NCBI RefSeq assembly: GCF_004323735.1
Contig: NZ_CP036455.1
Location: 5,017,101 to 5,081,100 of the forward strand
Direction of reading: 5' to 3'
Length of the DNA stretch: 64,000 nt
From: Streptomonospora litoralis
GTDB taxonomy: Bacteria; Actinomycetota; Actinomycetes; Streptosporangiales; Streptosporangiaceae
Shown here: positions 27,496 through 36,342 of the stretch, piece by piece
Layout: each line of letters begins with the position of its first letter
How positions within the stretch are numbered: the stretch's first letter is position 1
Program-made: the position numbers and the translations under genes
The notes under the pieces: generated by a model
What the model was told of the DNA's origin: nothing
Seen by the model: the letters and a program-made list of their open reading frames with translations, nothing else
Databases searched by the model: none

Positions 27496-28833
27496 ATGCC
27501 ACCGGTCCCCGAACCCCCACCGCCGCTGCTGCGGCTGGATGATCCCGTCCTGGACCTGCCCACCGCCCTCGACCGCCTCGACGAGGAGCACTTCCAGCGC
27601 GGGCTGGTGCCCGTCGAGCTGGAGAAGGGCGTGCCCGCCTGGCTCATGATCAGCCTGCCCGTGCTGCACCGGGTCCTCAAAGACGAGCACTACTTCGCGC
27701 GAGATCCCCGCGCTTGGCGCGACCTGTGGAACGGCACCATCCCCGACACCAGCCCGCTGCAGGCGCTGTATCCGCCTCGCAGGAACGCCTTGTCGGTCGA
27801 CGGCGGCGAGCACCAGCGGCTGCGTACGGCGCTGACCGGAGCCTTGCAGGAGGTGTCCCTGGCGCTGCTGCCCGCCCGCATCCGCGAGATCGCCGACGTG
27901 GTCATCGACGGGTTCTGCACCCGGGGCCGGGCCGACGTGGTCTCCGAATACGCCTCCGTGCTGCCGCTGCTGGTGCTGTGCCGCTTGTTCGGCATGGACC
28001 AGCCCGCGGGGCTGCGGGTGGGTATGGCCATGCAGCGCCTCTGGGACGGCGAGGCCGACGCCGGCCACGCCCACCACCAGCTCCAAGACCTGCTGCTGGA
28101 GCACGCCGCCTACCGCCGCGCCCACCCGGGCCGCGACATCACCAGCGGGATGGTCGCCCGCGGGCTGGACGATGAGGAGATCCGCGACCAGCTCGCGCTG
28201 ATCATGGCCGCCGCACACGACCCCATCGCCCACGCACTCGCCAACACGCTGGCCGACCTGTTGCAGACGTCGCGGATGCACATGGTCGGCTCCACCTGGC
28301 TGATCAGCGAGACCCTCAACCACGGGGTGTGGCGCCACCCGCCCTTGGAGACCCTGGTGGGCCGCTTCCCCACCGCCGACGGGCTCGAGGTGGGCGGCTA
28401 CCGGCTGGCGCGCGGCGACTGCCTGGTCATGGGCTTCGGCGCCGCCCAGCGGCACCAGCTGCGCACCGCCCCGCCCGAACCCTCCAACCGGGCCTATCCG
28501 GTGTTCGGCATGGGCCCGCACGGGTGCCCGCAGCTGGGCCGCGACATCGCCCTGGCCATCGCCCAGACCGGGGTGGAGCGCCTCCAGCAGCGCCTGCCCG
28601 ACCTGCGCCTGAGCGAGACCGATACTCCGCGGCGCGCCTCGACGGTCATCGCCGGACGCCGCGCTCTTCCCGTCACGTTCACCCCCGCCCGCCCGATCAC
28701 ACCCGCCGCACCACACCAGGAGGAGAAGTGGAATCCCACTCGCCCCGCACCCGCATCCGTCTCGAACTCGAGGACCCCGCCACCAACACGCAGCGTCTTC
28801 GCGAGGCTGGCCCGGTGGCTGCGGTCGAGCTAG
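27496..28833 (+). CDS. Cytochrome P450 lacking the K-helix EXXR motif (CYP157-like)
   Basis: This 445-aa P450 has a heme-binding loop FGMGPHGCPQLGRDIA (Cys near residue 344), so it should bind heme. The K-helix region reads LNHGVWRHPP (about 274-283), where the normal Glu and Arg of EXXR are replaced. The I-helix has AAAHDPIAHAL instead of AGxDTT. N-terminal features (ELEKGVPAWL, HYFARDPRAWRDLW, NALSVDGGEHQRLR) resemble the CYP157 family of Streptomyces, which is known to lack EXXR and to be encoded beside CYP154. The last 45 or so codons overlap the next P450 gene by 106 nt in another frame; the homologous part ends near ALPVTFTPARP, so the tail may be a frameshift product or read-through. 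Activity is uncertain. Confidence 0.85.
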   Translation: MPPVPEPPPPLLRLDDPVLDLPTALDRLDEEHFQRGLVPVELEKGVPAWLMISLPVLHRVLKDEHYFARDPRAWRDLWNGTIPDTSPLQALYPPRRNALSVDGGEHQRLRTALTGALQEVSLALLPARIREIADVVIDGFCTRGRADVVSEYASVLPLLVLCRLFGMDQPAGLRVGMAMQRLWDGEADAGHAHHQLQDLLLEHAAYRRAHPGRDITSGMVARGLDDEEIRDQLALIMAAAHDPIAHALANTLADLLQTSRMHMVGSTWLISETLNHGVWRHPPLETLVGRFPTADGLEVGGYRLARGDCLVMGFGAAQRHQLRTAPPEPSNRAYPVFGMGPHGCPQLGRDIALAIAQTGVERLQQRLPDLRLSETDTPRRASTVIAGRRALPVTFTPARPITPAAPHQEEKWNPTRPAPASVSNSRTPPPTRSVFARLARWLRSS

Positions 28834-29936
28834 CCGGCCTGCACCTGTGGGCCGCCTGCGGCGACGAGGCCCTGCGCACCGTCCAAGGCGATATCTCCGG
28901 CACGTTCCTGCGCGGCGCCGAGAACTGGCCCGCCCTGCAACGCGGGGAGATCGACCGGACCCATCCGCTGGTGGCGCTGGTGGGCGACCTGCGCAGCCTG
29001 CTCGCCCTCAACGGCACCGAACACGAACAGATCCGGCGGCTGCTGCGGCCCGCCTTCACCCCGGCCGCCGTGAAACACCGCCGCCCCCAGATCGAGGCCA
29101 TCACCGACCGCCTCCTGGACGAAATGGAAGCCGCCGGGCCGCGGGCGGACCTGCTGGACTTCGCCTGGCAGCTGACCGTGGAGGTGTTTCTCGACCTGTT
29201 CGGGCTGGGCCCCGAGCACGCCGAGAAGCTCACCGACATCACCACCCGCGCCTTCGCCCTCTCCGACCCCGGCGTGCACGCGGAGGCCCGCGCCTACATC
29301 GCCGACCTGCTCGACCACACCCCACCCGACACCGCCGGCGGCGAACTGCTCTCCTTGCTGGCCACATCCCAGCGCGACGGTGACGTGTCGCGCGCCGACG
29401 CGATCGACACCTGCTACCTGCTGATCGTCGCGGGTTTCGACACCACCCTCGGGGCCCTGCTGAACGCCGCCCACGCCCTGGCCGCCCACTCCGACCAGCG
29501 CGACCTCGTCCAGTCGGGAGAGGTGAGCTGGTCGGAGGCGGTCGAGGAGTGCCTGCGCCGCTACAGCTCCGTGGCCACCCTCCCGATCGTCTTCACCACC
29601 CGCGAGGTCGAGCTGTGCGGCACCGAACTGCCCGCCGGGGCCGGGGTGCTGCTGGGTATTTCCGCCGCCGGGCTCGACCCCCACCGGTGGCACGACCCCG
29701 AGGTCTTCGACGTCACACGCAACCCCAAGGGGCATCTGGCCTTCGGGCACGGCATCCACTACTGCCTGGGCGCCCACCTCGCCCGCCTGGAACTGGAAAC
29801 GGCTCTCTCGCGCTTGTTCACCCGCTTCCCCCACCTGGACGTGGCGGGTCCGGTGCCGCCGCTGCCCAGCTTCATGATCCGCCGCCCCGCCGGCCTGCCG
29901 GTGAACCTGAACCCCGGCACTGCCCGCGCCGCCTGA
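28728..29936 (+). CDS. Cytochrome P450 (CYP154-like)
   Basis: This 402-aa P450 has all core motifs: I-helix VAGFDTTLGALL, K-helix EECLRR (EXXR intact) and heme loop LAFGHGIHYCLGAHLARLE with the Cys near residue 346. It uses O2 and electrons from a ferredoxin to oxidise a small molecule. GTG 28728 follows AGGAGGAG closely and gives VESHSPRTRIRLE; the gene starts inside the 3' end of the upstream P450 gene. The CYP157-like plus CYP154-like order is the one seen at the end of Streptomyces conservon operons, but no conservon genes lie here. A lanthipeptide tailoring role is possible but only by position. Confidence 0.92.
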   Translation: MESHSPRTRIRLELEDPATNTQRLREAGPVAAVELAGLHLWAACGDEALRTVQGDISGTFLRGAENWPALQRGEIDRTHPLVALVGDLRSLLALNGTEHEQIRRLLRPAFTPAAVKHRRPQIEAITDRLLDEMEAAGPRADLLDFAWQLTVEVFLDLFGLGPEHAEKLTDITTRAFALSDPGVHAEARAYIADLLDHTPPDTAGGELLSLLATSQRDGDVSRADAIDTCYLLIVAGFDTTLGALLNAAHALAAHSDQRDLVQSGEVSWSEAVEECLRRYSSVATLPIVFTTREVELCGTELPAGAGVLLGISAAGLDPHRWHDPEVFDVTRNPKGHLAFGHGIHYCLGAHLARLELETALSRLFTRFPHLDVAGPVPPLPSFMIRRPAGLPVNLNPGTARAA

Positions 29937-30070
29937 TCGGCGACTTCTCTCGGTGGCCGCATCCTCCGGCGACCAGCACGAGCGCAGGCAAGACGCCAAC
30001 ACCGCCTTCGGCCCCACCGGCGTGCTCTCCGAAGCTGCAAACCACCTCTGTGTATGACAGGTGCATCACC

Positions 30071-30901
30071 ATGTCCGACCACACACCCGCTCCCCCGACC
30101 GGCGTCGACCCTTACACCCCCAGCGCCGCCCGACTCTATGATTTTTATTTGGGCGGCAAGGACAACTACGCCGCCGACCGCGACGCCGGCACCGAGCTCC
30201 TGGAACGCATCCCCGAGCTGCACAGCACCGCCCACGCCAACCGGTACTTCCTGCGCCGCGTCGTGCGCCACCTGGCCGCCGAAGCCGGGATTCGCCAGTT
30301 CCTGGACATCGGCTCCGGGCTGCCCACCCAGGACAACGTCCACCAGGTCGCCCAGCGCCACGCCCCCGGAGCCCGCGTCGTCTACGTCGACAACGACCCC
30401 ATCGTGCTCGCCCACGCCCACGCGCTCCTGGCCGAGGACCCCGCCACCACCGCGGTCGCCGAAGCCGACCTACGTGACCCCGCCGGAATCCTCGCCCACC
30501 CCCGGATCCGGGGGATGATCGACTTCACCCGGCCGGTCGCCGTGCTGATGATCGCCGTCCTGCACTTCCTCACCGACGACGACCGCCCCTACGAGGTGGT
30601 GGCCGCGCTGCGCGACCGACTGTGCCCGGGCTCCTACATCGCCGTCTCCCACCTGGAAAACGAGACCAGCCCCCAGCGGGCGGCATTCATGGAACAGGTC
30701 TACGCCCGCAGCTCCGCCACCTTGAAAGGGCGCAGCCACGCCGAGATCCGCCGGTTCTTCACCGGTCTGGAACTCGTGGAGCCCGGTGTGGTGCCCATCT
30801 CCCAGTGGCGCCGCGACCCGGACGAGCCCTATTGGCCGCCCGAGCAGGCCTGGGGCGACGGCGGCCTCGGCCGCCTTACCCAACGGCCGCCCGCGGGCTG
30901 A
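30071..30901 (+). CDS. SAM-dependent methyltransferase, DUF574 type (Methyltransf_19)
   Basis: This 276-aa protein has the family's opening AARLYDFYLGGKDNYAADRDAG, a SAM-binding motif FLDIGSGLPTQDN, VVYVDNDPIVLAHA with the acidic residue after strand 2, and DFTRPVAVLMIAVLHFL. DUF574 methyltransferases are abundant in actinomycetes, often near regulators and P450 genes; their substrates are mostly unknown. ATG 30071 begins the conserved region about 135 nt after the P450 stop. A role in modifying the lanthipeptide is possible by position only. Confidence 0.9.
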   Translation: MSDHTPAPPTGVDPYTPSAARLYDFYLGGKDNYAADRDAGTELLERIPELHSTAHANRYFLRRVVRHLAAEAGIRQFLDIGSGLPTQDNVHQVAQRHAPGARVVYVDNDPIVLAHAHALLAEDPATTAVAEADLRDPAGILAHPRIRGMIDFTRPVAVLMIAVLHFLTDDDRPYEVVAALRDRLCPGSYIAVSHLENETSPQRAAFMEQVYARSSATLKGRSHAEIRRFFTGLELVEPGVVPISQWRRDPDEPYWPPEQAWGDGGLGRLTQRPPAG

Positions 30902-31166
30902 GGGGGACACGGCTCTGTCTCGCACCGGCCGAGGGGTGGCCCGCTTCCCGCGCGGGCTTACCGAGGCGTCGGGCTCCCTGGCCGAGCCGACACACAACAC
31001 CAACCACTACGGGCCCACCACCCGGGGCAGGGACTGGGTGGACCAGGCGCCACCCCGCCCACCCTGCACCGGCGCACCCCGCGCCGGCGCACCGGCCCGC
31101 CCCGGAGCCCGGCCCTCGGTCCTCCTTGTGTCCGCCGCTTCCCGCACCGACGTGTAACGGAGTTGT

Positions 31167-33089
31167 ATGAACCGGCGCCGCCCCGCCCCGGCCACCCCCG
31201 CAGGACTGCCCGAACTGGCCACCAGCCGATTCCACCCCTGGTTCGGCGACCTGCAGCGCCTATCGCTGTGGCGCATGCTCACCCGCCTGCCCGCCCTCAT
31301 CGCCACCGCCCTGCGCTGGAGCTGGAAAGCCAGCCCCCGCGACACCCTGCTCACCGTCGGCCTCAACATCGCCGCCGGCGCCCTCTCCGCGATCGTGCTC
31401 ACCGCCGTGGTCGGCATCCTGCAAGGCCTGTTCGCCCAGGGCCCCACCCCCGAGCGGCTGCAGGCCGCCCTGCCCTCGCTCCTGCTGGCGGGCGCGGCCA
31501 TGGTGACCCGGGCCGCACTGCGCTCCGCAGCGATCTGGGCCCAAGGCCGACTCACCCCCATGGTCGAACGGGCCGTGGAGGTCGAACTCGTCTCACTCAC
31601 CACCGCCACCCGCCTGGAGGCCTTCGACGACTCCGACTGGTGCGACCAGATCCACCGCGCCCGCACCCTGGGCGTCTACGAAGCCGGACGCATCACCGGC
31701 TACGCCGCCGACATCGCCACCGAACTCATCAGCCTGCTGGCCGTGGCCACCGTCGTCACCGTCCTGCACCCCGTGCTGCTGCCGCTGCTGGCGCTGACCG
31801 TGGCCCCGGTCGGCTGGGCCGCGATCCGCTCGGCCCGGATGCGCTACGCCCGCATGCGGGCGCTGAGCACCTCCAACCGGCTGCTGTACATGTACACCCA
31901 CGCCATGACCGAGCGCGAGGCCGCCGCCGAGCTGCGCGCCTACGCGATGCGCCCCATGCTGCTGGCCGAATTCGCCCGCATCTCCGACCATGTGCGCGAC
32001 GCCCTCCTGGCCGTGGTTGGCCGTCAGACCACCACCCGCGCTGTGGGCGACGTGCTGGGCGGCATCGCCACCCTGGCGACCTACGCCGCCCTGGTCGCGC
32101 TGCTGCTGGCCGGGCTGATGCCGCTGGCGGTGGCCGGGGCCGCCTACCTCGCCCTGGGCCAGGGCAAAGCCGCCCTGGATCGGCTCATGAACGCCGTCAA
32201 CTCCTGCTACGAATCCGGCCTCTACCTGTCGGACCTGCTGGAGGCCTTCGACCAGGCCCGCCGCCGCACCCCGCCCGCCGCCGGCACCACCTCCCCCGGA
32301 CCACTCGAAGAGCTGCGGGTGCAGGGTGTGGACTTCGCCTACCCCGCCGCCGAGGCCAACGCGCTCACCGGAGTCAGCATCACCGTCGAACGCGGCCGGA
32401 TCGTGGCCCTGGTCGGCGAGAACGGGTCCGGCAAATCCACCCTGGCCACCCTCATCTCCGGGCTGTATGTGCCCGATGCCGGCACCATCACCTGGAACGG
32501 CACCGACATCGCCGACCTGGACCCCGACGAGCTGCACGCCCGGATCGGGCTGATCCGCCAGCAGTACCACCAGTGGCCCTTCTCCGCCGAACGCAACATC
32601 ACCATGGCCGCCCCCGGGACCGCCGACCCCGACCGGCTGGGCCGGGCGCTGCGGCTCAGCGGCGCCGACCAGGTGGTCGCCGACCTCGCCCACGGGCTGG
32701 ACACGCCGCTGGATACCCGGTTCAAAGACGGCGCGGACCTCTCCGGCGGGCAGCGCCAGCGCATCGCCGCCGCCCGCGGCCTCTACCCCCAGGCCGATCT
32801 GGTCATCGCCGACGAGCCCACCGCCGCCCTGGACGCCCGCGCCGAGGAGCGGCTGTTCTCCACATTCCAGGCCGCCGCCGACGGGGCCGCGGTGCTGCTG
32901 ATCACCCACCGGCTGGCCAGCACCCGCAGCGCCGACTGGATCTACGTCCTCGACCACGGCCACGTCGTCGAACAGGGCACCCACACCGACCTGATCACCC
33001 ACGGCGGGCTCTACGCCGAGCTCTACGGCATCCAAGCCGCCGCCTACAACGGAGCCACCCCGCACCGGCACACCGAAGAATTTCTATGA
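31167..33089 (+). CDS. ABC exporter (fused permease-ATPase), probable lanthipeptide transporter
   Basis: This 640-aa half transporter has about six membrane helices in residues 60-330 and a C-terminal ATPase: Walker A GENGSGKST, Q loop RQQYHQW, signature LSGGQRQR, Walker B DLVIADEP and the switch His in LITHRLAS. There is no N-terminal C39 peptidase domain, so leader removal must be done by another protease. It is one of the standard parts of actinobacterial class I lanthipeptide loci and probably exports the modified peptide. ATG 31167 lies 7-8 nt after GGAG. The last codons form an ATGA overlap with a short unassigned frame. Confidence 0.9.
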   Translation: MNRRRPAPATPAGLPELATSRFHPWFGDLQRLSLWRMLTRLPALIATALRWSWKASPRDTLLTVGLNIAAGALSAIVLTAVVGILQGLFAQGPTPERLQAALPSLLLAGAAMVTRAALRSAAIWAQGRLTPMVERAVEVELVSLTTATRLEAFDDSDWCDQIHRARTLGVYEAGRITGYAADIATELISLLAVATVVTVLHPVLLPLLALTVAPVGWAAIRSARMRYARMRALSTSNRLLYMYTHAMTEREAAAELRAYAMRPMLLAEFARISDHVRDALLAVVGRQTTTRAVGDVLGGIATLATYAALVALLLAGLMPLAVAGAAYLALGQGKAALDRLMNAVNSCYESGLYLSDLLEAFDQARRRTPPAAGTTSPGPLEELRVQGVDFAYPAAEANALTGVSITVERGRIVALVGENGSGKSTLATLISGLYVPDAGTITWNGTDIADLDPDELHARIGLIRQQYHQWPFSAERNITMAAPGTADPDRLGRALRLSGADQVVADLAHGLDTPLDTRFKDGADLSGGQRQRIAAARGLYPQADLVIADEPTAALDARAEERLFSTFQAAADGAAVLLITHRLASTRSADWIYVLDHGHVVEQGTHTDLITHGGLYAELYGIQAAAYNGATPHRHTEEFL

Positions 33090-33281
33090 CCAGCACCGTC
33101 GCGGACGTGGCCGACCCGTCTGCTCCGTGTTCTGGAAGAGGAATCCACCAATGCGATATCCACCCGGCAGTCACACGCTCCCCGGGCACGCCTCCCCTGC
33201 CGCCGACCCTGCAGGCGGTCGGCGGGACGGTTCCCTGGCCCCGCAGATGGCGATCCGGACCGTCGGATGCAGGGAGTGAGT

Positions 33282-33701
33282 GTGGAAGCCAACCACCGGC
33301 TTCGTGGAGCGCGAGAGGCGTGTACATCGCCGGCGGCTCCGGACCGGCCGATGAGCCGGGCCGAACTGGCCGAAGCGGTCAACGACTACCTATGGCGCAC
33401 CGAGGGCAAAGCCTACGCGCTGGATGGCCACACCATCGCCCGCTACGAACGCGGCAGAGTGCGCTGGCCCAACGCGAACTATCGGGCCGGACTCCGCGCG
33501 ATCTTGCGCGTAGCCGACGACGCGGGGCTGGGTTTCCACCCCACACCGCGTGGCAGCAGCGCGCCGCCCGCGCCAGATCGCGAACGCTCCGAGGCGATGG
33601 GAACCGAGGAGTTTTCGCCTTCGAGGAGCAGCTACCCGCGTTCCGGTTTCGGCGGCTCCGCCAAGACGGCGCCAGCGGCTCCGATCCCGGCAGCACACTG
33701 A
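33282..33701 (+). CDS. Short HTH (XRE-type) protein, possible cluster regulator
   Basis: The 139-aa frame shows RLRGAREACTSPAAPDRPMSRAELAEAVNDYLW, then HTIARYERGRVRWPNANYRAGLRAILRVADDAGLGF. This is the N-terminal HTH of a large actinobacterial family whose members usually continue for another 250-350 residues of TPR-like helices. Here the conserved part stops near residue 92 and is followed by low-complexity sequence, so the gene is either a natural short form or a truncated regulator. GTG 33282 follows AGGGAG by 5 nt. It lies 340 nt before the precursor gene, where an inverted repeat could be its operator. Confidence 0.65.
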   Translation: MEANHRLRGAREACTSPAAPDRPMSRAELAEAVNDYLWRTEGKAYALDGHTIARYERGRVRWPNANYRAGLRAILRVADDAGLGFHPTPRGSSAPPAPDRERSEAMGTEEFSPSRSSYPRSGFGGSAKTAPAAPIPAAH

Positions 33702-33925
33702 CGGCATCAGGGCCATCCGCCTGATGGTCGAAGCATCCAGTCGCCCAGGTCAACGCCGGGGAACGCGTCTGGCCGTCAGCGGTCTACCGCGGTCGGTCGG
33801 AGCCGTGGCGGTGGCCTCGGCCGTGGGGCGCCGTGGCCGCTCCAGATTGCCCTTCGGTGCACCGCAGAATGCCCTGCCGTACCCCGCACGCTCCTGGAAA
33901 AGTGACCGTGTGGCACCCACGGAGC

Positions 33926-33956
33926 GCACTGTCACGAGCACCGTTCGTGCCAGTGC
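33926..33956. promoter_or_regulatory. Inverted repeat upstream of the lanthipeptide precursor gene
   Basis: The arms GCACTGTCACGA (33926-33937) and TCGTGCCAGTGC (33945-33956) are complementary at 11 of 12 positions around a 7-nt spacer. The repeat is 86 nt before the precursor ATG within a 340-nt gene-free stretch. It could be a regulator operator or an RNA hairpin in the leader. No clear -35/-10 pair could be assigned. Confidence 0.5.
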
Positions 33957-34041
33957 GCGTGGAGCCATACAGCAGAGAAACAACCCCGCGGGTCACCACC
34001 TTCGTCCCGTGGTTCCGCAACAGATGTTGGGAGTGCAGTTG

Positions 34042-34227
34042 ATGAGCACGTCGACCATTGATCAGCCCGCCGAGCTGCAGCAGATCACCGATCCCGGCAA
34101 CGAGACGGATCCGTTCGGCCTCGACATCACCTTCATCGAGAACACGCCGGCGACCGAGACGGAACTGCTGTGCAGCACCGGCGACAACTGCGGGAGCTCG
34201 TGCCCGAGCGCCTGCACCACGTCGTAG
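34042..34227 (+). CDS. FxLD-family class I lanthipeptide precursor
   Basis: The 61-aa precursor has an acidic leader with the FxLD motif as FGLDITFIE (Phe25-Glu33) in place of the FNLD box of nisin-type leaders. The C-terminal core has four Cys (44, 50, 54, 58) and Ser/Thr at 45, 46, 52, 53, 56, 59, 60 and 61 plus Thr 35, 38 and 40. Up to four (methyl)lanthionine rings are possible. Asp48 (in TGDN) is the only Asp after the leader motif and is the likely target of the FxLD-type methyltransferase. ATG 34042 has GGGAG about 8 nt upstream; ATG 34024 in frame is possible. A strong hairpin follows, then lanB. The leader cleavage site is not evident. Confidence 0.93.
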   Translation: MSTSTIDQPAELQQITDPGNETDPFGLDITFIENTPATETELLCSTGDNCGSSCPSACTTS

Positions 34228-34243
34228 GACCAGGCAGACGGTG

Positions 34244-34274
34244 CGGGTCACGTCGGAGCCGTCCGACTGACCCG
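34244..34274 (+). terminator. Hairpin between precursor and lanB (probable partial terminator)
   Basis: A 13-bp stem (CGGGTCA-GTCGGA pairing with TCCGAC-TGACCCG, one bulged C at 34251) closes on a GCCG loop. It lies 16 nt after the precursor stop and 32 nt before the lanB start. It is not followed by a T tract. Such hairpins in lanthipeptide operons let many precursor transcripts end early or be protected at the 3' end, so that the precursor exceeds the enzymes. Confidence 0.75.
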
Positions 34275-34305
34275 TCCTGTTCGCACGGAGAACGGAGCGA
34301 GGGTG

Positions 34306-36342
34306 ATGACGCGCTCACGGCGCAGCCTGTACCGGGGGGCCGGTGAGGGAATGCTGCGCGCCGCAGCGAACCTCACCGGACCCGACATGCCTCCATGGCC
34401 AGAACCCACGGCGGCCGTGGAACGCTGGCGTTCGTGGTTGGCAGCCGTGTGGGTCGATGACGCCTTTCGTCACGCCGTGTCCACTGCCAGCCCGGACTTG
34501 GCACGCCGGGTCCAGTCCGTCCTCGACGGACGCTCGCCGAAGCCGCGTCGGGTACGGCGGGCGGCACTGGCTACAGCCCGCTACGCCATCAGGTACACGC
34601 AGCGATCCACGCCCTTCGGCTTGTTCGCAGGCGTCGCACCGGTCACTTTCGACGACGCGGCCGAGGCACACGTCGGGCGTCAGCACCTGGCTGCGGGCAG
34701 GCCGGACCCCGTCGCGCTGGAGAAGATGATCAGCGCCTGGGAGACCGACGCCGCGCGCATGGCCGAGGTCGACGTATGCGTCAACAACCTGGCACGCCGG
34801 CGAGGCGACCGCATCTACATTCCCGGCGAAGGGCCGTCGGAGGTCTCACTCGCGCTGACGCCTGCGGTCGAACTGGTGCTGGAGGCGGCGCGGTCACCGA
34901 TCCGGTTTTCGGCCCTGGCGGACAAACTTGCCGCCGAGTTCACCGACAAAGCCGAGGCCCACTGGGCCGGCATGCTCACGCAGCTGTTGCGGGTACGGCT
35001 GCTTCGGTCGGCCCTGCGGGCGCCCGCCACCGTCGTCGATCCGGCTGACCACTTGCCCTCGGCTCTGCGGGAGGAGGCGGAAGACAGCCCGGCGGCGCCG
35101 GACCTGCGGCTGGACGCGACGGTGCAGCTTCCGACGGCGGTCGTGACGGAGGCAGAGACCGCCGCGACCGTCCTCACCCGCCTCGCTGCGTATCCGACGG
35201 GTACCCCGGCATGGCAGCGCTACGCCGAAAATTTCGCCGATCGCTACGGTGAGGGCGCCGAGGTGCCGCTGGAGCTCGTGACAGACCCAGAGGAAGGGCT
35301 GGGCTTGCCCGAGGGGTTCGGCGAGATCTCGCAGGCGCCTCGGCCGATGACCTTGCGAGATCGGCTGCTTCTGGAGCTGGCCACCACTGCGGCTGTGGAG
35401 GGCCGCCGAGAGGTGGTCCTGTCCGAGCCGGTGATCGAACGGTTAGAGGCTGCCGCCGGCACGCGGGCGCTCACTCCGCCCCATCTTGAACTGTGCGCCC
35501 AGGTCCAGGCCGACTCGATGCGTGCCGTGGACCGAGGCAACTTTCGCCTGCGGGTTTCCACCGTCTCCCGCGCGGTCGGCTCGATGACGGGCCGGTTCTG
35601 GCACCTGTTCTCCCACACCGGTTCGGGATGTGCGAGCCTGCCCGCGGTCGAGCCCGGCGCGGAATCGGCTCAGCTGTCCTTCCATTCCGCACGCACCTCA
35701 GGGGACCTGCTCACGCGGGCCCCGCAGGTGCTGCCCCGGTTGGTCAGCGTCGGAGAGTTCCGGTACCCCACACCCGGAGTACTGTTTCCGTCCGACCTGG
35801 CCGTGGGGCTGCGCGAGGGCCGCCTGTACCTCGCCCAAGCCGCCACCGGCACGCGGCTGGAGCTGCTCGCTCCTACGGCGATCAACTTCCAGTGGAACAA
35901 CTACACCCCCGCTCTGGTCCGGTTCGTTGCCGAGATCAGCCGGGCCGGGGTACCACAGGTGACGTGGTTCGACTGGGGAGCCGCATGGACGCTGCCCTTC
36001 ACGCCCGCGCTGCACTACCGGCGATCCGTCCTGGTCCCCGCGCGATGGAAGCTGCACGCTCGCGATCTGCCCGGCCGCGGCGCGACACCGCGGCAATGGG
36101 CCGACGGGCTCCATGAGTGGATGCGCCGGTTCCGCGTTCCCGACCGCGTGGTCCTGGTAGAAGACGATCAACACCTTCCTCTCGACCTGCGGCACGACCT
36201 GCACCGGGATCTGTTGCGCAACCATCTCGGCGCGAGCCGGACCGGCGTCGCCGTCGTGCAGGAGGCGCCGCCGCCCGATGCCGACGGATGGCTGGGCGGA
36301 CGCGCCAACAGCGTCGTCATCCCCTTGGAGGCGCGTCCATGA
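34306..36342 (+). CDS. Class I lanthipeptide dehydratase, LanB N-terminal (glutamylation) part
   Basis: At 678 aa this is a short LanB: it matches the lantibiotic dehydratase N-terminal domain and lacks the C-terminal elimination domain, which is found instead at the start of the methyltransferase gene downstream. Visible family segments are SLYRGAGEGMLRAA, RYAIRYTQRSTPFGLFAGV (the conserved TPFG region), FRLRVSTVSRAVGSMTGRF, LSFHSARTSGDLLTRAPQVLP and LFPSDLAVGLREGRLYL. LanB glutamylates Ser/Thr of the core using glutamyl-tRNA(Glu). ATG 34306 has GGAG 8 nt upstream; GTG 34303 directly before it is also possible. It overlaps lanC by 4 nt. Confidence 0.93.
   Translation: MTRSRRSLYRGAGEGMLRAAANLTGPDMPPWPEPTAAVERWRSWLAAVWVDDAFRHAVSTASPDLARRVQSVLDGRSPKPRRVRRAALATARYAIRYTQRSTPFGLFAGVAPVTFDDAAEAHVGRQHLAAGRPDPVALEKMISAWETDAARMAEVDVCVNNLARRRGDRIYIPGEGPSEVSLALTPAVELVLEAARSPIRFSALADKLAAEFTDKAEAHWAGMLTQLLRVRLLRSALRAPATVVDPADHLPSALREEAEDSPAAPDLRLDATVQLPTAVVTEAETAATVLTRLAAYPTGTPAWQRYAENFADRYGEGAEVPLELVTDPEEGLGLPEGFGEISQAPRPMTLRDRLLLELATTAAVEGRREVVLSEPVIERLEAAAGTRALTPPHLELCAQVQADSMRAVDRGNFRLRVSTVSRAVGSMTGRFWHLFSHTGSGCASLPAVEPGAESAQLSFHSARTSGDLLTRAPQVLPRLVSVGEFRYPTPGVLFPSDLAVGLREGRLYLAQAATGTRLELLAPTAINFQWNNYTPALVRFVAEISRAGVPQVTWFDWGAAWTLPFTPALHYRRSVLVPARWKLHARDLPGRGATPRQWADGLHEWMRRFRVPDRVVLVEDDQHLPLDLRHDLHRDLLRNHLGASRTGVAVVQEAPPPDADGWLGGRANSVVIPLEARP

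Noticed and set aside
25313-30901. Conservon (cvn) operon ending in the P450 pair
   Set aside because: The CYP157-CYP154-like order fits, but the sensor kinase, Roadblock, DUF742 and GTPase genes that define a conservon are absent upstream.
33086-33724. Plus-strand frame starting in an ATGA overlap with the ABC transporter stop
   Set aside because: The start context is good, but the translation soon becomes low-complexity and runs through the HTH gene in another frame. No family features were seen. It may be the remnant of a small gene, so it is not called.
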